From DAIRVC01 sp036803025 (GTDB lineage Bacteria > Chloroflexota > Anaerolineae > Anaerolineales > E44-bin32), in the NCBI GenBank assembly GCA_036803025.1, contig DAIRVC010000091.1, positions 1 through 10,473 of the forward strand: DNA of 10,473 nt, written 5' to 3'. Numbering within the stretch: position 1 is the stretch's first letter; every line of letters starts with the position of its first letter. Made by a program: the position numbers and the translations under genes. A model generated the notes under the pieces. The model was not told where the DNA came from, did no database searches, and saw nothing but the letters and a program-made list of their open reading frames with translations. Positions 5,293 through 10,473 of this stretch are shown in pieces.

Positions 5293-8142
5293 ATGCAGAG
5301 GCGCGGCCGTCTCCGCAACCGAATCATCGCCTGGTCGCTCATCCCGACCAGCCTGATCCTGCTTGCGGTGGCGCTGGTCATCCTGCGTTCCTATCAGCAG
5401 GTGACCGAGGACCTGGTGCTCGGCCGCAACCGGGAGCTGACCCGCCTCTCGGCCGGCCAACTGACCTCCGAGCTCACCGCCTATACCGACCTTCTCGAGA
5501 CGTTGGCTGAAGATCCGGGCCTGCGCCGCGCCGACCCGATCGTGCAAGGCAATCTCCTGGCGCAGGCACAGAACCGGCTGGTGGTCTTCGACGGCGGCGT
5601 GGTGATCCTCAGCAACCAGGGCGTGGTTGCGGCCGGCATTGGCGATCGCGGCGGGATGGTGGGCGCCGATTGGAGCGATCGCGCGTTCTTCCACCAGATG
5701 CTGCGTACGATGGGGCCAACGTTTTCGGACGTCTTCAGCCTTGACTCGACAGGCGAGGACGTCTTTGCCGTGGCGGTGCCGCTGTTGACCGAGCAGGGCG
5801 GGCTGGGCGGGGCGGTGGTGGGTATGTTCCGCCTGGGCGCACCCACCTTCAGCGCCTTCTACGGGGGGATCGTCAAGCTGCGCATTGCCGAGGGGCACAA
5901 TACCCTCCTGACCGACAGCAACGGCCGGCTGATCTACCACCCGGACAGCGCATTGATCGGGAGTCAGCTGGCCGAAACCTGGATCGTCGAACGGGTCGCC
6001 CAGGGGCAGGTCGACGCGCTGCACATGCGCAACAGCCAGGGTCTCGACGTCCTGACCAGCTTCGCACCCGTTCCGGGGACGCCCTGGGGATTGGTGACCG
6101 AAGAGAGCTGGTCGTCCGTCACCGGTTCCAGCCGCTCGTACACCTCCTTCTTGCTACTGCTGCTCGGCCTCGGCCTGGTCGTGCCCGCCCTGGTCGTCAT
6201 GCTGCGGGTGGTGCAGCTGACACGGCCGATCCTGGAGGTTACCCGCGTGGCCAAAGAGATCGCCGGCGGGGACTTCGGCCACAAGGTGGAGGCCCGCACC
6301 GGCGACGAGATCGAGGACCTGGCCGACCAGATCAACGAGATGTCTGCGCAGCTGCGCGAGTCGTACTCGGGCCTGGAACGTAAGGTGCATGAGCGAACGC
6401 GCGAGCTGGCAACCCTCAACGCCGTTTCCGCGGTTGTCAGCCGCTCGCTCGACCTGCGCGAGATCATGCAGGCCGGTGTGGATATGGCCTGCGAGGTCGT
6501 GCCGCTGGAGATGGGCGCCGCCTGGCGCGTCCAGGCGGGCGAGACGCCGGTCATGCTGGTCCGCATGGCCGCCCACGGCCTGACGCCGGGGCTGCTTGCC
6601 GGCACGGCCCGCGTCCCGCTCAATCAGACTCTGCTCCTGGCGGCACAGCATGCCGGGCGGCCGACGATTTGGAAAACCGGCAGTGCGACGATGACCGAGC
6701 GGATCGCGGACCTGCTGCGCTCCGAGGGCATCCGCTGGGCGGTGACCGTGGCGCTGGAGGTCAAAGGGCAGCTGCTGGGCGGCCTCACGCTGGCCACGGT
6801 CGTGGATCGGGAGGTCACCGCCGAGGAGTTGTCGCTGCTGGCCGGCATCGGCCAGCAGATGGGGGTGGCGATCGACAACGCCCGCCTGTACGAGTCCGAG
6901 CGTCAGGGACGGGAAGAATCGGACGCTCGGCGGCGCGTGGCCGAGGGGCTGCGCGAGGTACTGGCGGTCCTGAATTCTCAGCAGTCCCTGCAGGATATCC
7001 TCAACTTCATCGTCCAACAGGCCTGCCAGTTGGTCGGGTCGGAGGCCGCGGCGATTCTGCAGCCGCGCCCGGACACCGGGATCCTGGAATTCGGCTCGAC
7101 CTGCGGGCTGGACCCGCAGCTGACCGCAGCGTTGAATGTGCCCATCGGCCAAGGGATCACCGGTCGGGCCATGCTCGAACGGCGTCCGGTCGTCGTCCCG
7201 GACATCCTGGGGACGATTGGGGCACCCGGACCCGGCCGCGATTGGCCGTCGGAGCCGGAGTGGGAAGCGGTGCGCGGCTTCGCCGAGCGGTTCCAGACCG
7301 TCCTGGCCCTGCCGCTGATCGCCCGGGACGAAGCCCTCGGCGCCATGGCGCTCTACTACGGCGAGCGGCGCGGCTTCTCCGACGAGGAGATCGATCTAGC
7401 GCGCGGCGTGGCCCACCAGGCGGCCCTGGCGATCGATTCGGCCCGGCTGCGCGAGCAGGCGGCGCGCGCGGCCGCCACCGCCGAGCGCACCCGTCTGGCG
7501 CGCGAGCTGCACGATTCGGTCACCCAGTCGCTCTACAGCGTGACGCTGTACGGTGAGGCGGCGGCGCGCCTGCTGACGGACGGCCGTGCGGTGGAGGCGG
7601 CCGAACACCTGCGCGAATTGCGCGACACGGCCCAAGAGGCGCTGCGTGAAATGCGCCTGCTGATCTTCCAGCTGCGGCCGCCGGCACTGGAGAGGAGCGG
7701 CCTGGTTGGGGCCTTGCAGGCGCGCCTGGAGGCGGTCGAGCTGCGCGGCGGAACGCTGGCCGAGCTGGCCGTCGACGGGGCCGAGTGCATCGCGCAGTTG
7801 CCCCTGCCTATTCAGGAAGAGGTCTACCACATCGCCCAGGAGGCGATGAACAACGTCCTGCGGCATGCCAAGGCCGAGCACGTCTGGCTGCGGCTGTCGT
7901 GCGACGACCAGCTGCTCACCGTGGAGGTGAGCGACGACGGACACGGCTTCGCCCCGCAGCAGGCTGGCGTAAGCGGTGGCCTGGGTCTGCCGGGAATGCG
8001 TGAGCGGGCGGAACGTATCGATGCTACATTAGGGATCGAAAGCCGGCCGGGGGAAGGGACGCGCGTCCGGCTGCGGGTCCCGTTTCAGCCGACCCGCCCG
8101 CCGGCGGGAAAGCGTCAGTCAGGAGAATCGGGAAAATCATGA
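5293..8142 (+). CDS. Sensor histidine kinase: dCache-HAMP-GAF-GAF-HisKA_3-HATPase
   Basis: A 949-residue membrane sensor kinase. Helix one is at about 11-31. An extracytoplasmic region (about 33-283) looks like a double Cache domain, with VFAVAVPL and a later LTDSNGRLIYHPDSALIG. Helix two is at about 284-305, followed by HAMP (306-360) and a coiled coil. Two GAF domains follow (about 375-540 and 557-728). The NarL/LiaS/DegS-type core has RELHDSVTQ with phospho-acceptor His740, the N-box EAMNN (850-854) and the G-boxes DDGHGF (881-886) and GLGLPGMRER. All catalytic motifs look intact. It starts 11 nt after the lipoprotein gene with only a weak Shine-Dalgarno, so coupling is likely, and its stop overlaps the regulator start by ATGA. 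It should phosphorylate that regulator. The signal is unknown; the cytoplasmic GAF pair may add a second input. Confidence 0.95.
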   Translation: MQRRGRLRNRIIAWSLIPTSLILLAVALVILRSYQQVTEDLVLGRNRELTRLSAGQLTSELTAYTDLLETLAEDPGLRRADPIVQGNLLAQAQNRLVVFDGGVVILSNQGVVAAGIGDRGGMVGADWSDRAFFHQMLRTMGPTFSDVFSLDSTGEDVFAVAVPLLTEQGGLGGAVVGMFRLGAPTFSAFYGGIVKLRIAEGHNTLLTDSNGRLIYHPDSALIGSQLAETWIVERVAQGQVDALHMRNSQGLDVLTSFAPVPGTPWGLVTEESWSSVTGSSRSYTSFLLLLLGLGLVVPALVVMLRVVQLTRPILEVTRVAKEIAGGDFGHKVEARTGDEIEDLADQINEMSAQLRESYSGLERKVHERTRELATLNAVSAVVSRSLDLREIMQAGVDMACEVVPLEMGAAWRVQAGETPVMLVRMAAHGLTPGLLAGTARVPLNQTLLLAAQHAGRPTIWKTGSATMTERIADLLRSEGIRWAVTVALEVKGQLLGGLTLATVVDREVTAEELSLLAGIGQQMGVAIDNARLYESERQGREESDARRRVAEGLREVLAVLNSQQSLQDILNFIVQQACQLVGSEAAAILQPRPDTGILEFGSTCGLDPQLTAALNVPIGQGITGRAMLERRPVVVPDILGTIGAPGPGRDWPSEPEWEAVRGFAERFQTVLALPLIARDEALGAMALYYGERRGFSDEEIDLARGVAHQAALAIDSARLREQAARAAATAERTRLARELHDSVTQSLYSVTLYGEAAARLLTDGRAVEAAEHLRELRDTAQEALREMRLLIFQLRPPALERSGLVGALQARLEAVELRGGTLAELAVDGAECIAQLPLPIQEEVYHIAQEAMNNVLRHAKAEHVWLRLSCDDQLLTVEVSDDGHGFAPQQAGVSGGLGLPGMRERAERIDATLGIESRPGEGTRVRLRVPFQPTRPPAGKRQSGESGKS

Positions 8143-8813
8143 CCACGCCCATTCGGGTGCTCATCGCAGACGACCACGCCATTGTGCGCAAGGGCATTCG
8201 CGCCCTGTTGTCGACCGAGAGTGAGATTGAGGTCGTGGGCGAGGCCGAGGATGGCGCCCAGGCGGCCGCTCTGGCGGGCAAGCTGCGGCCGGATGTGATC
8301 CTCATGGACCTGGTCATGCCGGGAATGGATGGGATCGAGGCGACCCGCCAGATCACGGCCGAACCCACCGCCCCGCGCATTCTGGTGCTGACCAGTTTCG
8401 CCGCCGACGACAAAGTCTTCCCGGCCATCAAGGCCGGTGCGCTCGGCTACCTGTTGAAGGACTCCGGCCCGGATGACTTGATCCGGGCGATTCACCAGGT
8501 ACACCGCGGCGAGCCGACCCTCGAACCTTCGATCGCCCGCAAGGTCCTGTCTGAACTGGCGCAGCCCCCCAAGAAGCCGCTCTCCCCCGACCCGCTCACC
8601 GACCGGGAAGTGGAGGTCCTGCGGCTGCTGGCGCAAGGCAAGAGCAACCGGGATATCGCCGAGCAGCTGGTCATCACCGAGATGACCGTGCGCACCCACG
8701 TGAGCAACATCCTCAGCAAACTGCACCTGGCCAGCCGCACCCAGGCGGCGCTGTACGCCCTGCGCGAAGGGCTGGCCTCGCTCGACGACGTGCCGGGGCC
8801 GGAGACCGCTTAG
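8139..8813 (+). CDS. NarL/LuxR-type response regulator
   Basis: A 224-residue two-domain transcription factor, standard for the NarL/LiaR family. The receiver (about 5-122) has acidic residues D11 and D12, phospho-acceptor D57 in MDLVMPGMDG, T85 and K107. A linker leads to a LuxR-type helix-turn-helix (about 153-212) containing LTDREVEVLRLLAQGKSNRDIA and VRTHVSNILSKLHL. The receiver is intact, so it should be activated by phosphorylation, most likely from the kinase whose gene it overlaps by ATGA. An AGGAG lies 13 nt upstream, somewhat far, which fits translational coupling. Targets are not visible; the operon's own promoter or the palindrome at 3696-3712 are untested possibilities. The family call is very secure. 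Confidence 0.96.
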   Translation: MTTPIRVLIADDHAIVRKGIRALLSTESEIEVVGEAEDGAQAAALAGKLRPDVILMDLVMPGMDGIEATRQITAEPTAPRILVLTSFAADDKVFPAIKAGALGYLLKDSGPDDLIRAIHQVHRGEPTLEPSIARKVLSELAQPPKKPLSPDPLTDREVEVLRLLAQGKSNRDIAEQLVITEMTVRTHVSNILSKLHLASRTQAALYALREGLASLDDVPGPETA

Positions 8814-8830
8814 CTCGGGCTCGGCGCCCG

Positions 8831-8853
8831 GGGGGCATCGGCCGGAAGCCCCC
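8831..8853 (+). terminator. Weak terminator candidate after the response regulator
   Basis: GGGGGC and GCCCCC form a perfect six-bp stem around an 11-nt loop, about 17 nt past the regulator stop. The only T-run (TTTT at 8871-8874) is too far away for a classic intrinsic terminator, so function is doubtful. Confidence 0.25.
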
Positions 8854-9034
8854 GCAGCAACGCATCCCTCTTTTGGATGAGCGTGGTTCCCGCGCTTGCG
8901 GCTTGTCGGGCGCGAGACAGCGGCCTATCCTGAGTGCGGCAGCAGCCAGGGACCATTCGATTCCCGGATGGGCTCCTGCGGCCGCGAGGCGGGCCGTGTG
9001 GGCGGGCCGAAAGACGGCTCCCCGCCCGGCAGCT

Positions 9035-9067
9035 GCGCAACGCACCCCTGAAGGGGATGAATTGCGC
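9035..9067 (+). other. Two-part hairpin in the receiver leader region
   Basis: GCGCAA (9035-9040) pairs with TTGCGC (9062-9067). Inside, after a 4x5 internal loop, CCCC (9045-9048) pairs with GGGG (9053-9056) around a TGAA tetraloop. It may be a leader RNA structure or a chance product of GC-rich sequence. It matches no family I know. Confidence 0.3.
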
Positions 9068-9174
9068 GCGCCCGCCGCCTCCCTCAAGCGTTGTAGACCC
9101 TCTCCTCATCGATCCGCGGAGGAAGCCTACGCCCCCGTGCGGCACGTCCGCCGGGGGAATGCCTCTTCTGTCGG

Positions 9175-9203
9175 ATGACGGCCGGCCGAGGAAGGGCTAC
9201 TCT
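9175..9203 (+). promoter_or_regulatory. Weak promoter candidate for the tandem receivers
   Basis: ATGACG (9175-9180), 17 nt, TACTCT (9198-9203). The -35 keeps the TGAC core, but the -10 is poor. The implied start near 9210 is only a few nt before the Shine-Dalgarno, which is possible for a short leader. Confidence 0.2.
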
Positions 9204-9216
9204 GGAGTTGGTCCCG

Positions 9217-9222
9217 AAGGAG
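9217..9222 (+). promoter_or_regulatory. Ribosome binding site deciding the first receiver's start
   Basis: AAGGAG, eight nt before the ATG at 9231. It is a strong Shine-Dalgarno and rules out the much longer reading from 8934. An adjacent ATG at 9234 is slightly less well spaced. Confidence 0.65.
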
Positions 9223-9230
9223 CCAGGCGC

Positions 9231-9686
9231 ATGATGACCGAGCAGAGTCACAGCGGCCCAGGGGTTAAGGTGCTGATCGTGGACGACCAGCCGCGCGCCC
9301 GGCTGAGCCTGCGGGCGCTGCTGACGACGTGGCCCCAGGTCGGGGAGCTGCGCGAGGCGGGCGACGGGCTGGCGGCGCTCAGGCTGATCGAGGAGGCGCG
9401 ACCGGATCTGGTCCTGGTCGACGCCCGCATGCCCACCCTGGACGGACTGGAAACCACGCAGCGCATCAAGGCGCGCTGGCCGGAGGTGCAGGTGATCGTG
9501 CTTTCGATGAGCCCGGAGTATGCAGATCGGGCGCGCCAGGCCGGGGCCGAGGCCTTCGCCGTCAAGGGCGATCTCAGCCGCCAGTTGCGGGCGATCCTGG
9601 CGGCTGTCACCACCGCCGAGCAGCGCAAGGGCTTCGATGGCGATCCCGCTGAGTGGGGGAACAAGGAAGAGGTGGATCTAGGATGA
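9231..9686 (+). CDS. Single-domain response regulator (receiver only), first of a tandem pair
   Basis: A 151-residue protein made of one CheY-like receiver (about 12-128) and a short polar tail without any DNA-binding or enzymatic domain. Phosphorylation residues are intact: D18 and D19, acceptor D64 in VDARMPTLDG, S92 in place of Thr, and K112. It can therefore probably accept phosphate but must act through protein contacts, as a relay, a phosphate sink or a modulator of a kinase. Its sequence style is that of NarL-type receivers, so loss of a helix-turn-helix from such an ancestor is plausible. The stop overlaps the next receiver's start by ATGA. About half of aligned receiver residues are identical between the two, pointing to an old tandem duplication. 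Confidence 0.9.
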   Translation: MMTEQSHSGPGVKVLIVDDQPRARLSLRALLTTWPQVGELREAGDGLAALRLIEEARPDLVLVDARMPTLDGLETTQRIKARWPEVQVIVLSMSPEYADRARQAGAEAFAVKGDLSRQLRAILAAVTTAEQRKGFDGDPAEWGNKEEVDLG

Positions 9687-10063
9687 ATCGGTTGCGGGTT
9701 CTCATTGTGGACGACCAACGCCGGGCACGCCAGAGCCTGCGGGCGCTGCTGGCGACGGAGGAGCGCATCGGGGAAATCGACGAAGCCGGAAGCGGACTGG
9801 AGGCGCTGTCTCGAGTCGAAGCGTTCGGTCCGGACGTCATCTTGATGGATGCCCGCATGCCGGAGATGGATGGGCTGGAGGCCACCCGGCAAATCAAGTC
9901 GCTTCGACCGGAGACGCGTATCATTCTGCTTTCGATGTATGCTGAATACGGCCCGGAGGCGACTGCGGCCGGCGCCGATGCGTTCCTGGCCAAGGGCGAA
10001 GCCCCGGGGAAGCTCTTGGAGGTTTTGTGGCGGCTGGTCCACGGTGAAAGCGCAACAGCCTGA
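9683..10063 (+). CDS. Single-domain response regulator (receiver only), second of a tandem pair
   Basis: A 126-residue stand-alone CheY-like receiver with no output domain. D10 and D11, acceptor D56 in MDARMPEMDG, S84 and K104 are all present. I chose the ATG at 9683 because it overlaps the previous stop (ATGA), has GAGG ten nt upstream and puts the first beta strand (LRVLIVDDQ) at the N-terminus. An in-frame ATG at 9653 would add ten residues of unlikely character. It resembles the preceding receiver along its whole length, sharing VLIVDDQ, RARxSLRALL, DARMP, LSM and EY. The pair is probably co-translated and may serve the same kinase, possibly the Cache sensor starting at 10198. Which kinase phosphorylates it cannot be told from the sequence. 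Confidence 0.9.
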   Translation: MNRLRVLIVDDQRRARQSLRALLATEERIGEIDEAGSGLEALSRVEAFGPDVILMDARMPEMDGLEATRQIKSLRPETRIILLSMYAEYGPEATAAGADAFLAKGEAPGKLLEVLWRLVHGESATA

Positions 10064-10197
10064 AAGGCAGTGCCGAGCGGACTAGCCGCAGAGGCCCCGA
10101 CCTGGGGCAGTGAACCTCGGCCCTTGAGTACCCGGCCGTTGCAGCCGCGTAACCCCGGGCGCCCCTGTGATTGACCGCGCCCGTGCCGAAGTCGTGT

Positions 10198-10473
10198 ATG
10201 GGCTCATCCGACCACTCCAGTAGCCTGCCGCGCCCGCCCGGCTTCCTGCAAACCGGCTCCGGTCGCCTGATTGTCGCCATCGCCCTCGTCCTGATAGGGT
10301 ACGCACTCCACTTCGCGCTCCTCCTCAATCGCCACACCGAACAGCTGACCCTCCTCCGCCGGGAAGAAGTGCGCCGGCTGGCGCAGGTAGCTCTGACCGC
10401 CCTCCAGCCGCTGCGCGACCAGCACGCCGCCGGGGAGATCACTCTGGAGGCAGCCCGCGCGCAGGCGGTCGAT
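10198..10473 (+). CDS. N-terminus of a membrane sensor, probably single-Cache type (cut by window edge)
   Basis: Ninety-two residues are open to the right edge. A polar N-terminus is followed by a hydrophobic helix (about 24-47, with LIVAIALVLIGYALHFALLL) and then a charged helix, RREEVRRLAQVALTALQPL. The following QHAAGEITLEAARAQAVD resembles the start of sCache_2 domains in chemoreceptors and sensor kinases, where a long helix precedes the ligand pocket. A histidine kinase or similar transducer is likely but not shown. ATG at 10198 has only a weak Shine-Dalgarno; in-frame GTG (10183) and TTG (10171) are alternatives. It lies 134 nt after the receivers in the same direction, so it may share their operon. 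That gap holds only short, unconvincing inverted repeats. Confidence 0.7.
   Translation, partial: MGSSDHSSSLPRPPGFLQTGSGRLIVAIALVLIGYALHFALLLNRHTEQLTLLRREEVRRLAQVALTALQPLRDQHAAGEITLEAARAQAVD

Larger units (their letters stand above)
8814..9230. other. Long non-coding stretch between regulator and tandem receivers
   Basis: About 417 nt. The open frames on both strands are Arg/Pro/Ala-rich without recognisable domains. The frame that extends the first receiver upstream to 8934 is also of this kind and lacks a ribosome binding site. The stretch holds a GC hairpin just after the regulator, a two-part hairpin in the middle, and a weak promoter plus Shine-Dalgarno before the receiver. No tRNA or known RNA is visible. 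Confidence 0.55.

Noticed and set aside
6154..7152. 332-codon open frame on the minus strand
   Set aside because: It is antisense to the kinase, whose HAMP and GAF domains read through the same stretch; no recognisable motif.
8934..9230. N-terminal extension of the first receiver by 99 codons
   Set aside because: The stretch has no domain, poor composition and no ribosome binding site, while AAGGAG sits correctly before the ATG at 9231.
10094..10108. GCCCC-GACCT-GGGGC hairpin after the second receiver as a terminator
   Set aside because: Only five base pairs and no T-run follows.
10171..10200. TTGACC followed by TGTATG as a promoter
   Set aside because: The -10 match is poor and it would overlap the start codon of the gene at 10198, so it could not drive that gene with a normal leader.

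Overview
The window is GC-rich (roughly two thirds G+C by eye), and almost every gap between genes is short or an overlap. The Tat-dependent solute-binding lipoprotein, the large Cache-HAMP-GAF-GAF kinase with a NarL-type core and the single-domain receivers together suggest a Chloroflexota-like bacterium, perhaps Anaerolineae. This rests on gene style alone: there is no rRNA, tRNA or phylogenetic marker here, and no sign of a mobile element.

Left part, minus strand (about 1-3712): a three-gene transport/membrane operon read right to left. A two-domain ChrA-type chromate transporter is followed after about 15 nt by a 12-helix MFS transporter. That gene overlaps by GTGA with a conserved-looking multi-helix membrane protein of unknown function, which starts at GTG and reaches the left edge. 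The operon has a near-consensus sigma-70-type promoter (TTGACC, 17 nt, TAGAAT). Its -35 box lies inside a perfect 17-bp palindrome, a strong operator candidate.

Centre, plus strand (3911-8813): a tightly packed sensing operon. A Tat/lipobox solute-binding lipoprotein with no permease or ATPase beside it is followed 11 nt later by a 949-residue sensor kinase (predicted extracytoplasmic dCache, HAMP, two GAF domains, HisKA_3 and HATPase). The kinase overlaps by ATGA with a NarL/LuxR-type response regulator. The simplest reading is that the lipoprotein presents a ligand to the kinase, and the regulator then controls genes that may lie elsewhere.

Right part, plus strand (8814-10473): about 417 nt without a convincing gene, holding two hairpin candidates and a weak promoter. 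Two tandem, homologous single-domain receivers follow, joined by an ATGA overlap. After a 134-nt gap comes the N-terminus of a membrane protein that looks like a second Cache-type sensor and is cut by the window edge. The plus-strand half is therefore a signalling cluster, divergent from the transport operon across a shared 378-nt regulatory region (3533-3910).
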